NCBI GenBank assembly: GCA_037447655.1
Contig: JBBHKE010001669.1
Span: forward strand, 1-34,314
Reading direction: 5' to 3'
Length of the DNA: 34,314 nt
Source: Zygnema cylindricum
Lineage: Eukaryota > Streptophyta > Zygnematophyceae > Zygnematales > Zygnemataceae
A model generated the notes under the pieces. That model was given only the letters and a program-made list of their open reading frames with translations, did not search any database and had not been told where the DNA came from. This document shows positions 17,932 to 28,325 of the stretch, in pieces (position 1 is the stretch's first letter; each line of letters begins with the position of its first letter). The translations under genes were made by a program, and so were the position numbers.

Positions 17932-20402
17932 TTAAATTCTGCTTGGATACAAGAAAACCCTCACCTTGGCACCCTGCAAAACAACCACCAAAAGACCTAG
18001 AAATTGAGTTTTCACAAAAAAACAGCAAAAAAAAACAATAAACAAGACACTTTTCCCGCCCTGACCTGCAAATGCCAAAAGCTGCTAGAAGGAGATGACA
18101 GACATAACCAAAAAAAAAAAAAAAAACCTAACATATTTCTCTAAATCTTGTCTTCCACTAGCTTTGATTTCAGCAAATTAAAAACAGCTACGCCATCACA
18201 AAGAGAGGATAAGCAAGCAAGCAGCTAAAAGATTTTGGCAAATTATGGGACCTGCAATATGCAGTGTTAAAACCCTTAAAAAAAAAAGATCATACGAAGA
18301 CCTTAACGTGCTCTGTTTCCAGAACTACCCTAAATGGAATTTTGCCCAAACTACACCGTATATTGTCATAAGCGCCAATGATTTATTTGTCTCTTGAATC
18401 AACTTTTCTCCATACACACTGGGTCCAATTTTCATTTGGAGACAGTCAAATCAGAAGATAGGAGTCTTAGCTATCCACCACAACCAAAGTGCGCAAGGAG
18501 AAAAAAGACCTTAAAAACCCAGAAAACATTTACACTAATAGAGTACATAGGGTACAGAGACTCTACATGGTTAACCATCAACCCATCAAAAACCAGGAAA
18601 CGCTCCTAACACTGACTTTCGAGCCACTAACCCGCTCTTCTTTTCTCAGAAAGTTATTTGTTCCTCTCCTTCCCTTCACTCATTGTCCTTCCCCTTCCTT
18701 CCACTCTCTCTAACCACATCAAAACCCATCAAAACCCCTCAATACCCTTTTTACCCATTAACCCAATGCTTTTCTCACAGAGAAGTCAGTCAATCAGCCT
18801 TCCTTACCAAAGAGGAAGGAGGAAGATTCTTGCGGAACTTTGCCCTCACAATTCCGGAGTTTCCATGTGGGCGAGTAATGTGGCCCCAAACAGCACGGTA
18901 CAAAGTACCCTTCTTCTTTGTTTTGGCTTTATAAACATACGCCAGCTTCTTACCCTTGTACCAATCCACCTCCTCCTTTGTGTTCACTCCCTCAACCTGG
19001 ATGAGGGATGTGTGTGGATACTGGTTCGACTTGGACCTGAAAACAGGGGGAGGAGAGAAGGCGAGAGAAAGGAAGAGGGAGACGGGGAGGGAGGAGAGGG
19101 AGACAGAAAGAAGGCGAGAGAGAGGAAGAGGGAGACGGGGAGGGAGAAGGAGAGAGAGACAGAAAGGGAAGGGAGAGCAAGAGGGAGAAGGAGAGAGAGA
19201 CAGAAAGGGAAGGGAGAGCGAGAGAGAGAAGGAGAGAGAGACAGAAAGGGAAGGGAGAGCGAGAGGGAGAAGGAGAGGGAGAGAGTTCAATATTATGCTC
19301 CAGAAGGGAATTATCCCACTGCTAATTATGTATTAACCTATTTTTTGATAAATTATAGAGTATTTGAAAAAAACCTGTCACTCAGATCCCCCGCCCAAAA
19401 TTTGACTGACCTCAAAATAAACCAGTATGCGTTTAATTCCAAATTTTCAAATTTTCATCGAAGACACAATGATATGCTATAAAAATTAACATAGACTGTA
19501 ATAAAAATGTAAAAAATATATGATTATAGGCTTCGTGAAGTTGAAGGATGAGTGTGTACAGCAACAAACAATGCGCATAATTCTGAAAAGCAGCATAAGG
19601 ACAGAAGTAAAAATTGAGGAGGAGAAAGAGGGGGAGAGGGACATAATTCTGACAATAAAAATAAAGTCAAAAATGAAAATAGAAAATTGAGGGAGAGGAA
19701 GAGGGAGGGAGAGGGAAAGGAAGACAAGAGGAAAATATTTCTGACAAGTAACATAAGGACAAAATTGAAGATCGAAAATTGAAAATTGAGTGAGAGGGAC
19801 AGGGAGAGGAGGAGGGAGAAAGAGAAAGGGGGAGGCACATATTTTTGACAAGCAACATAAGGACAAAATTCTGCCACGAAAAAAATATACATATGTATGC
19901 AGGCGGATTGTTCGGGTGCTTCATGGAGGGCAAGGGAAGTCAAAATCGAGGCTTTACCTCTTGTATCCAAGAATACTGCCGCGAACATACAGCCTGCAAA
20001 AGTACGAAAAATCAACATACTTCATCAGAGAAAAAGTCTATAGAAAAAAAAAAATTATATATACATATACAACTATATACATATACATTATATACATTTA
20101 TATATGTATATATATATATATATATATCTATATATATATAACTATGTATTCTTAGTTAGCTCATCTACGAGCACATGTACTTCTCTAAATAGGCACCAAT
20201 CCGTACATTCCGTACATCCCACCGTACATCCCAGCTAGTTTTAACCTAAACCTAACTTGCTTCTTTCATGAACTAAGCAAAGTCCACGTGGCGAATGGAT
20301 GGTATACAACACCATCGGTACGAAGGACACCTGTAGGCATTCGTCGGTAGAATTAACTTTCTTACTATCGTACCTGATGCTCTCTCCGGTAGATTTGGCC
20401 AT
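17932..20402 (-). CDS. RPL35A: 60S ribosomal protein eL33 (L35Ae), four exons
   Basis: Complete minus-strand gene. Exons are 20402-20374 (29 bp), 19993-19958 (36 bp), 19036-18808 (229 bp) and 17973-17932 (42 bp), totalling 336 bp and 111 residues, the normal eL33 length. All introns are GT-AG: GTACGA...TTTTGCAG, GTAAAG...TTTTCAG and GTAAGG...TTTTGCAG. Introns 1 and 2 split AGG arginine codons; intron 3 is in phase 0. Family signatures: [38 protein letters not shown] and [10 protein letters not shown]. The start ATG (20402-20400) has a good plant context (GCAGCCATGG). eL33 is a structural protein of the large cytosolic ribosomal subunit. No break is seen, so it should be functional. The final S-R-I differs from the S-N-I I know from flowering plants. 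Confidence 0.95.
17974..18807 (-). other. eL33 intron 3 (834 bp)
   Basis: Donor GTAAGG at 18807, acceptor TTTTGCAG at 17974. Contains A-runs and T/C-rich stretches. No conserved element seen. Confidence 0.9.
19046..19285 (+). repeat. purine minisatellite in eL33 intron 2
   Basis: A 41-bp unit containing GAGAAGGAGAGAGAGACAG and AAAGGGAAGGGAGAGC begins at 19144, 19185, 19226 and 19267. A related 53-bp unit (GCGAGAG at 19061 and 19114) precedes it. On the coding strand this is a long pyrimidine tract right after exon 3's acceptor, that is, at the 3' end of intron 2. Confidence 0.9.
19588..19875 (+). repeat. second purine-rich tandem repeat in intron 2
   Basis: Three diverged units of about 110-150 bp. 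Each has a CATAAGGACA box, a GA-rich run and TTCTGACAA or TTTTGACAA. They lie in intron 2, close to its 5' splice site. Confidence 0.75.
20050..20146 (+). repeat. TA-rich microsatellite in eL33 intron 1
   Basis: ATATAC/TATATA repeats, self-complementary, inside the 380-bp first intron (19994-20373). Confidence 0.9.
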
Positions 20403-20674
20403 GGCTGCAGCAGCAGGCAGCGAGCCCACAGGCTAAGGTATACTGGCGGAAAAGAACAACGTATTCGACCCAGCCAATATTAAGGCGCACGAAAACGTAG
20501 GCTCAGAATCCTCGTGTGGGGTTCAGGTTTCAGGCGTACCGTACCGTAGTACGAAAAGGGAATCGATATTTTTTGGAAGTGCGAAAAGTCTGTACGGTTG
20601 CCGCACGAAACGGCATACCGTGCGAAGTCCATTGCAGTACAGTACATTGCCAAACTCGTTAAACTACAGTACAG
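20403..20674 (-). promoter_or_regulatory. eL33 5' leader and promoter region
   Basis: Upstream of the eL33 ATG on the minus strand. A GCTGCTGCAG-type leader contains TGGGCT, a site II-like element often found in plant ribosomal protein promoters. No clear TATA box. Several CGTACGG/CCGTAC motifs cluster at 20535-20640. Transcription start not determined. Confidence 0.4.
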
Positions 20675-20690
20675 TACACCGCCAATCGCT
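20675..20690 (+). repeat. isolated copy of the CACCGCCAATCGC transposon end
   Basis: TACACCGCCAATCGCT is identical to the outer end of the element at 21158. The following bases diverge, so this is a relic or a related family. Confidence 0.6.
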
Positions 20691-21157
20691 ACAGTACTAG
20701 AGTAAAGGAATAAATAGCGTAAAAATAAATTAGTGTTACCAACGCTAATTAGGAAAAAAAAATCAAAAAAAACCATCTATACTAATTAATCACCAACTCT
20801 AATTTGGGTTTATTCGAATAATAAATACCCGCCGTGTCGATATCTACATCAATATATGTAACCGTACAAAATCTGACAATTCGTACGCCAAAATCTGAAT
20901 ATTCGAGTTTGCGTCTCTTTTTCCAGTGCACATTCACATGCGTGCGCAATTACATTAAATGACTTTTTGTACATTTGTTTATTTCAAAAAGTACATTTCA
21001 GAACGGACAAACCCTGTCCGTACACCACACTATAAACATCGCAGTGTACTTCCGTCATTAACGCTAATTAAAAAAAGAACCCTAAAAGGCGTAAAGGGAA
21101 AAAATAGAATTATGGATTGTATTTCAGGTTAAAAAAAATTTAAATAGGGCACCGAAT
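20691..21157. other. no gene; GTAC-rich flank
   Basis: Non-coding, with repeated ACGCTAATTA and GTACA motifs related to the neighbouring transposons. Confidence 0.35.
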
Positions 21158-22814
21158 TACACCGCCAATCGCTATTAGCGTTGTGTACGCTAATCCCGTC
21201 CCGCTTTTTTTTTGTTTTATTCTCAAATAGCGTAGTTTATTCTATTTTTTTCTTTATTCTATTTAGGGTTATATTCAGTACATTGTCTCTTAATTAGAGT
21301 GGTGTACGGTCAGTGTCAGACCATACATAAATGTACCTTTTTAAGTTAAAAATTACAATAAATAAGTTTTAGTAACCGCGGACGCATGAGAATGTATGTT
21401 CTAAAAACATAGAGGTACCAAGCGTTTTAAACGCACGCATGAAACGTCGAAAAAATAATGATGTATGCGCACGGAACACATGCAATTTTTTTAAATGCGT
21501 TGACCGACTTTGACTTCATAATAAATTAGAAAATTAAAAACATTTAATCAAAAGTACTACTACAAGTTAGGGTATGTGCCCATGTATAGAAGTACCGGTT
21601 AATTAGTATATCTTCCGTCAAAGATTTTCCCGCGGCTTCCGCTGGCTTTGCATCCACGCTGGTGGAAGGCACATGGCCTCTGCAACGTGTAGCCACATAA
21701 TCGCACGCACGTCGCGGATATTGATTTCCTTTTCCACGAGGCGCAATGTTATACGTTCAGGCTCCTAAAATTGAACTCTTTCAGGCCACTTGTTGCAAAC
21801 TGGAAGGTTTTACTGATGGCGTATCCGATTCTGCATCCGACGGTCAAGGTTTACGCCCATAACCTTGGAGAATGAAATCAATCATCCAGTAACTTAGTTT
21901 TTGTGACAGAAAAAAAAAAATTGGTACGGCATTGTTTGAAACAGAACGCCCGGCAGTAAATAACCACATTTTCAACCCTAAATGTAGCTTCACCCTAACT
22001 CAAAAAAAAAATTACGTTAATATTGGAATCGTTTAAACTTTAAACAGGCGTTAATTACTCTAATGCCGAATATTTTTAGGTAGTGTAATGAACGAAATGT
22101 GTCATTCCATACTATAATTTCTCATTATTTCGTACAGATGTTCAAAATAAGTGTCTGATAATCGCGTCGACCGGGAAGATTGAGTGCGTCGCGCAGAAAA
22201 GCGTACTCAGATTTGATTTCAAGTCATAAAGACGAAGAAAAATCTCGCTGACCTGTTCTCACATGTTCAGGCGTCGAATATGTGAACACGGAGTATCGCG
22301 GCTTCCCTAAAAACATGGGAACGTGTATCGATTCCTTAACTTTAACAGCGATTCACGGTGTACTTTTAACCATTTTTTTGATAATTCCGTACATTTTGTT
22401 CGTACATTAAATCCGTACACGAAAGCTACGAATTTTACGAAAATTTCAAAATCTTAAAAATTTAACGCATTTTCGTAAAAAAGTGAAAATCCGTACGTTT
22501 GGTACCTCTATGTCTAAAAAGGAAAAAAAACCAGGTCGTAAAAAATCCCGCTCGCACATATTCGTCCGACAGCCGCGTTTCGACCGTGTGAATGTACGAT
22601 TTGTGTACAATTTGTCAGATTTTGTACGGAAACTTATATTAGTGTAAGCATGTTTGCGACCGACATTTTTTTTTTCAAAGATCCAAATTACCATAATCAA
22701 ACAATTAGAATGTATGATTTTTTCCAAAATTTTCAAATTCTTAAATAGCGTACACCACGGTAATTATTTGTATACGCTAATGAAACCTACACGCTAATAG
22801 CGATTGGCGGTGTA
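21158..22814. mobile_element. non-autonomous DNA transposon with 22-bp perfect TIR
   Basis: The left end CACCGCCAATCGCTATTA... (21160-21181) is the exact inverted complement of the right end at 22791-22812 over 22 bases. TA dinucleotides flank both ends, fitting a TA target duplication as in the Tc1/mariner superfamily; that is only two bases, so the assignment is tentative. It is 1653 bp in total, of which 1113 bp is a later insertion. No transposase frame. A second copy at 33946 is about 93% similar by eye. Confidence 0.8.
21408..22512. mobile_element. hAT-like non-autonomous transposon nested in the previous one
   Basis: Ends are CATAGAGGTACCAAGCG and, inverted, CGTTTGGTACCTCTATG, a nearly perfect 17-bp terminal inverted repeat. 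The 8-bp TCTAAAAA flanks it on both sides (21400-21407 and 22513-22520). The copy of the host element at 34186-34193 has a single TCTAAAAA and no insert. An 8-bp duplication and CA...TG ends fit the hAT superfamily. 1105 bp, no transposase frame seen. Confidence 0.85.
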
Positions 22815-22918
22815 GTACATTATTCATTTGGCAAATCTTAGGCAACGCGACAAAGCGTCGCAAATCTGACACAGTAGTACACTATTCATTTCGCAAATCT
22901 TAGGGAACACGACAAATT
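22812..22918 (+). repeat. 62-bp tandem duplication beside transposon
   Basis: GTAGTACATTATTCATTTGG at 22812 recurs at 22874 as GTAGTACACTATTCATTTCG, followed by GCAAATCTTAGG in both. The first copy starts with the last bases of the TIR. Confidence 0.75.
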
Positions 22919-23717
22919 GTAATTATTGGCTTATTCCGTCGTACATTGATTAATTTTGTACTTTTTCAGTTACAGGCGGGCACGGTTAGTTGCGAAAAAT
23001 CAAGATTCGGTTAATTTTTTTTTTCGTAAACGACGGTCGGTTAACGGTTAACAATTTTGGAGCGTGACAAAACTCGGTTGGGCGTCAGCTACTCAGATTT
23101 TGAAAAACAAAAAACAGTCGGTTTCGGGTATGAATTTTTTTGACTTTTGCGACCTCTGCCTAGCGTCACTTCGATATAACGCGATTCAAATATATTGTGA
23201 TATCGGCCGATAAATCGCATAAATATCGCGATATTAAGCTCCTTGATATATCGAAGCGATATATCGATTATCGGGTACCCAAAATTAGGTACATATCGAA
23301 TATCGGCAAGGAGCCTTCGATACACGAGAATACTGTAGTTTTTACCGCCGCTTCCATAAACTTCTCCCATGCACACTTACCTGCTTTTAATTTCTAGACA
23401 GCCAGCAAGAAGGTATAAATCATACCATTTCATCCCATCCGAATACTTAACGAAAAATGTACACAAGAAAGTTGACAAAAAACGTCAAACCTTAACGAGA
23501 TATAAACGGTACACATCACCGTCCAGCCCATTACTATTATAATTACTATATTGCACCGTGAATCGTTATTAGTGTTAACGACACCGATTCGACGCCCCTA
23601 CATTTTGTCAACCTATAATAGAATTAATAACTATATTTTTTCTTTACGTTAATATAGGTACGGTTTAATTATAGTCACCTACTCTAGTTTTAAATTGTGT
23701 TTGAATAATGTAGTGTA
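22919..23717. other. no gene; degenerate repeats
   Basis: Contains many TATCG/CGATA motifs at 23170-23310 (a self-complementary patch) and a degenerate GCACCGTGAATCGTTATTAG at about 23553 resembling the 22-bp TIR family. No protein-like frame. Confidence 0.35.
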
Positions 23718-24200
23718 TGTTGAAAAGGGTAACTAATTTCTACTCACTTTTGTATTTTCTAGTTGTAGGAATATCTCAGAGGAAGAGTCCATGACTGTCA
23801 CCTTGGTAGCCAGGATGACAGAGTAAGAAGAAGGAAAGAGATATGAGTACTCCTTACCAAAAAGGGTAAATTGACCAAGATTTGATCCTCATTCATGCGG
23901 AGGCCCTAGAAATCGCCCTATTTACCGTTCTTATCCAGTTTATGTAGAAAAATCGATACACACGTAGGGCGTTAATCTTTAATAAATATTTCACGTGGAG
24001 AAAAATCATCTAATGGAATGAAACTATATACCAGACATGGAACAGATGAAATATACGGACGCCCAAAACATTTTGCGCGCCGTATATATGGACGGACCGA
24101 TAATGAGAGTAAGACATTTGATCGGACGACCAATATTGGCAACGACTGCCCGACTGGTTTGTCACATGTCTTTGTGTGACATCGTACACCGCTTTTCAAA
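23718..24200 (+). mobile_element. isolated copia LTR fragment, + orientation
   Basis: TGTTGAAAAGGGTAAC at 23718, TGTATTTTCTAGTTG, an AGTCCATGACTG block, an antisense tRNA-like module, and the ACGGAC and GTCACA...TGTGACATCGTAC part shared with the LTR at 13430-13460. The rest is missing. Far from any copia coding sequence, so the LTR family also occurs as solo or truncated copies. Confidence 0.55.
23872..23942 (-). other. tRNA-like module in LTR (antisense)
   Basis: Minus strand: A-box-like ACTGGATAAGAACGG near 23938 and B box AGGATCAAATC at 23889-23879. Same GGATAAG core and orientation as in the other LTRs. Confidence 0.55.
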
Positions 24201-24263
24201 AATTGATAAACAAGATGATTTTTCCGTTTGTCTCTTCGTGCATTCACCACAATGGACATAGAA

Positions 24264-24551
24264 TTGTTGAAGACCCTTCAATTTTTTATCTTTTTTTCCT
24301 AAGCGCGTTTGTTAGATTTCAAAACGTCGCTCTAAATATTCTTTCCCATTCATTAGCAGTGCAGTTAGAGCCACCTTGTGAGAGAATGTTAAATGGTGAA
24401 GTTTGAAGGGGTGTAAAATGGTTAAGTTTGAAGCGTTGAATAGGGCGTAAAGTGAGAAAGGCAATGAGTGTGAGCAGGAGTGGAGCCTTCACGAATGAAT
24501 TATCTTTCTGTGGAATGGTGTTGCAACATTAAGACCTCTTCAAAAAAAAAT
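24264..24551 (-). repeat. left member of a long inverted repeat
   Basis: Its inverted complement matches 32656-33007: the T-run with AAGRGTCTT, GTTGCAA, ACTCATTGCCT, TTCAAACTTCACCATTT, ATTCTCTNACAA, ATATTTAGAGC, and AACAAACGCGCTTA near the outer end. Identity about 75% by eye. Confidence 0.75.
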
Positions 24552-25915
24552 CGTACAAGATAAAAGCGGATAAAATCAAACAACCGTGTACCTTTTCTCG
24601 TTGTCATTTTGTATTTTAAAAATTTTGACACGTGCGAATATGTTTTTCTATTTTTAAAGCAATGTTATTTTATTAAAATCATATCGTGAGTGTGATTTAA
24701 AACAAGATTGAATGTGACATGAAAGTGGGTCGAACAAAAACCTACAACTTGTCGTACATCCTAAGTTTGAATATGACTTGTCTTACATCCCAAGTTCGAA
24801 TATGACGCAAATTGCACTCAACGTTTTTGCGATTTTTTCGTACGGTCGTAACTTTAGAAGTAAGGAATTAAGTTTTTGAGGAAGACAAAAAAAACCTTTT
24901 CTTAGACACATGGGGCCGTACCCGTAGTCACTTTCAAAAAAATTAACGTCACAATTTTATAAAAAACTTTTTTGTCTTGCTTTTGAAGTTGAGGTTTGAC
25001 ACATGGCGGCATATGGTCGAAAAAGTTTGAGAGGATTGGTTCAATGGAATGCTTCAAAATAGGATTTGATTAAAACTCAATTATGTTTTGTTATATTTAC
25101 ACTTTTTATCAATTACGTGGCTATATATTTGTTATTAAACACGGCTACATCTCAACATGTGCAAATCAATTAATAGTAGCGAGAATCACGGTGGTGACGC
25201 TATTAAAGCTGAAAAATACCAAAGCCAAATCATATTAGGTGATTGCGCTATGAGTTGCCACAGGCTAAAAATACTAAACTCAACAAATGTCCAACTCGTG
25301 GAAAAAATTTATTTGTAAAGAGAATCATGGTGGTGACGTTGCTAAAGTTCAAAAATGTTGTTGCCAAATCATAACCATTGATTGCGACATTACTTACGTG
25401 AATTATTATATTTTGTCTATAAAATGCACACAATAAACATTATGTGAGTTAATTATTAAACATTATGTGAATGAATTATTTTACTAAACATTTTTTTGTG
25501 AATTAATTATGAAACATTATGTGAATGAATTATTTTACTAAGCATTTTTTTGGCTTTTGTATATACAGTAAAAAGAACAAAAAGAAAACTCGTTTTTTCT
25601 CTATAACTAACTAACCATCGTTAACCTTAAAAAAAAAACAAATACAATTTTTTTTTAACTATTTTTTTTTCTCTTTTAACGAAATTTTTTTTTTCACTCT
25701 CATCCATTTTTTTCTTCATTTTTTTAAGTTAAAAATGAAAAATTAATAAACGTAACTTATTATAATTTAATATAAATTTCGTTTTTTTTTCTCTTTTTTT
25801 TTTCCTCTCCTAATTTATTTATTTGTTTATAATTTGAAAAATAATAATTTAAAATTAGAAAATGCAAATTAAAAAAAAACTAAACTATAATTATTATGTT
25901 GTTTAAAACGGCGCA
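24552..25915. other. AT-rich non-coding with short tandem duplications
   Basis: Contains a 29-bp duplication at 24739-24803 (CTTGTCGTACATCC...), a pair of about 75-bp repeats at 25180-25255 and 25317-25395 (AGAATCAYGGTGGTGACG), and a pair of about 50-bp repeats at 25450-25552 (AAACATTATGTGAATGAA). Poly-A/T runs. No gene. Confidence 0.6.
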
Positions 25916-26560
25916 AGCATCTTTCTCTTTGCTATCTTTTTCCCAAGCCATCTACTTCCACGACGTTAGTGCGACCTTAGCACTACATAAATCTTGAATG
26001 TGTTCCCCCAAGCAACTTCTCTCTAATATCTGTTCCCCAAGGCATTTATTTGCGCCAGTTTTTTTCTAAGTATCTTCTTGTGTAGTATCATTTCCCAAAG
26101 GCATCTACTTCCACGACATTAGTGTAGCCTCATACATCTCCCAAACATATTTCTCCCTATTATCTTTTCCCTAAACGATTTAGTTTCACGACGTTGCCAG
26201 CTTTCTCTCTACTATCTTTTCCCCATGTAAATCTACTTCTACGACGTTGGTGCGGCCGCTAGCTTTCTCCGAAGCATCTTTCTCTCTAATATCTTTTCCC
26301 CAATGCATCTATTTCCAGGACATTAGTGTAGCCTCATACATCTCCCAAGCATCTTTCTCTCTATCATCTTTTCCTCTCTATCATCTTTTCCGTAAACGAT
26401 TTAGTTTCACGACGTTGCCAATTAGTGCAACCTTATATATCTCCCAAACATCTTTCTCTATGTTATCTTTTCCTTAAATGATCTACTTCCACGACGTTGC
26501 CAGCTTTCTCTCTACTACCACGACATTGATGTGGCCTCAACATTACACAAATCTTGAACG
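25916..26560 (+). repeat. degenerate tandem array, CTTCCACGACGTT family
   Basis: About eight irregular units combining CATCTTTCTCTCTA, ATCTTTTCCC, and CATCTACTTCCACGACGTT followed by GGTGCGACC or GCCAGC. Unit length 70-140 bp. Not coding. Confidence 0.75.
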
Positions 26561-26603
26561 CATCAAATATTAAGTGTTAGAAGGTGGAGGAAGGCGTTAA
26601 AAA

Positions 26604-26825
26604 ATGAAGCTACATACAATCAAGAGGTTTACAATAAACTTACCTTTATCATAGTGTTTTCGACCGTTACATAAATATTGAACACTCCAGTATTAGGTGT
26701 CAAAAACGTGAACACATCCAATAGTAGGTGGCAGAAAGTGAAAGAAGGCGACGGCGTCAAAAAGTGAAACTACATACAAGAGCTTCACGACAAGCTTACT
26801 TTTATGATAGTGTTTTTGACTAATA
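26604..26825 (+). repeat. tail repeats after the array
   Basis: GAAGCTACATACAATCAAGAG...TTACCTTTATCATAGTGTTTTCGAC at 26604 and a related copy at about 26768. A third copy is at 27444-27498 after the second, shorter array. Confidence 0.7.
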
Positions 26826-27219
26826 AATATGGGTTTTCAAAAAAAAATAAAAAAAAAAATCATTAGAAACGAAAACGAATAAGCGTAACTTATTACAATT
26901 TAATGTAAATTTCTTTATTTTTTTTCTCTTGTCAACCACGATGTTTGTTTTTTTTTTTTTTTCTAATAATTTTTTTTTTGTTCAAATTATATAAAACTGA
27001 ACTATAATTGTTATATTATATAAAATTATGTGTTTATTTTAAAATTAAATTTTATATGTAAAATTATAATAATGTAAATTGTTATTTATTAAATGATTTA
27101 AATTCTGATTTAAAAAAATAAAAAATTAGGGGCAATAATAAATTAATTTCTTTAACTATTTTTATTTGAAAAAATAATTACAATATATCATTAAAAAAAA
27201 AAAAAAATCTCTGTTATCT

Positions 27220-27498
27220 TTTGCTTAAGACATGAACTTCTATGACGTTGTTCCGACATCAACTACTATACAAATTTGCTATCATTTCCTGAAACTATTT
27301 ACTTCCACGACGTTGGTGCGACCTCAAAACTATATAAATATATTATGTGTTTCTCAAACCATTTACTTTTGCAACATTGGTGCAACATCAACACTAAATA
27401 AATCTTCAACAAAACCAATATTGAAGGAAGAAGTCAGAAAACGAAGTTACATACAATCAAGAGTTTCACTACAAGTTTACCTTTATGGTATTGTTTAA
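27220..27498 (+). repeat. second CTTCCACGACGTT array with tail
   Basis: Three units (ACTTCTATGACGTTGTTCCGAC, ACTTCCACGACGTTGGTGCGAC, ACTTTTGCAACATTGGTGCAAC) followed by the tail repeat. Same organisation as 25916-26825. Confidence 0.7.
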
Positions 27499-28144
27499 AA
27501 GATTTGTTGTTTTTTTTTTTATTAGTTTCTATTTATTATATGAAATATATATCATTTTTAAGTAAAGAAATAAATGTAATTTTAAAGTTTTCAATATTAA
27601 AATGAACCTTTTAATTTTTATAATTTTAAATTATTTTAACAAAAAATTACAAAAATTTATATATTTATATTAATAAAAGTTTTTAAAAAACCATAAAATA
27701 AAAAATATTAATAAAATACAAACAAAAGATAATAAACGTAATTTATTACAGTTTTCATGTAAATTTTGTTATATGCAATGGAAATCTTACCTTTCATTAT
27801 AAAAATGTAATGATATTTTTAGGTTATTCAATATTGGATGATGTACAGTGAACCTTTGCACGTGAGAATTTTTATTCGTCCTCTAAACGTATAAGTATTC
27901 AATACCAACGTTATTTTAAAAAACATAAATAAAAAATAGAAAAAAAAACGGAATATTATTGCAATAAAATGATATTTTTAAGTTATTTAATATTGAGTGA
28001 TATTCTTCGTAAAGAAAAAGAACACAATACTATTATAAAATGATATTTTTCTTAGTTCTTATTTCTATGTTTTTTTTTTTTTTTTTTTTTTGTATTTTTT
28101 AATCTAGTAATTTTTTTGTCTCTTTTTATGTTAAAATCGCTTGA

Positions 28145-28325
28145 AATGAAAGCAACAATATGACAAAATTAAGGTTTTTTTATGATTTCTAGAGACAATA
28201 TTATAACACATTAAGGTAAAAACTAAAAAGCGATAAGATAAAATTTAGGAAACAATAAGACAAAATATGACAACATAAAACAAAATTACAACACGATAAG
28301 ACAAAATAAGATAAATTAAGGAACA
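28145..28325 (+). repeat. GATAAGACAAAAT short-repeat cluster
   Basis: Several variants of CGATAAGACAAAAT / AACAATATGACAAAAT in 180 bp. Non-coding. Confidence 0.55.

Noticed and set aside
18658-19482. Long + strand open frame (274 codons)
   Set aside because: Most of it is the purine satellite (G/R/E-rich low complexity) antisense to eL33 exon 3 and introns.
19486-20018. Minus-strand leucine/serine/proline-rich open frames
   Set aside because: They are translations of the pyrimidine repeats in eL33 intron 2.
20401-20436. + strand ATG with alanine-rich short frame
   Set aside because: Only 11 codons before TAA; it is the complement of the eL33 start and leader.
23972-24259. 95-codon minus-strand frame
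   Set aside because: It lies across LTR-derived sequence, has no recognisable motif, and the opposite strand is equally open.
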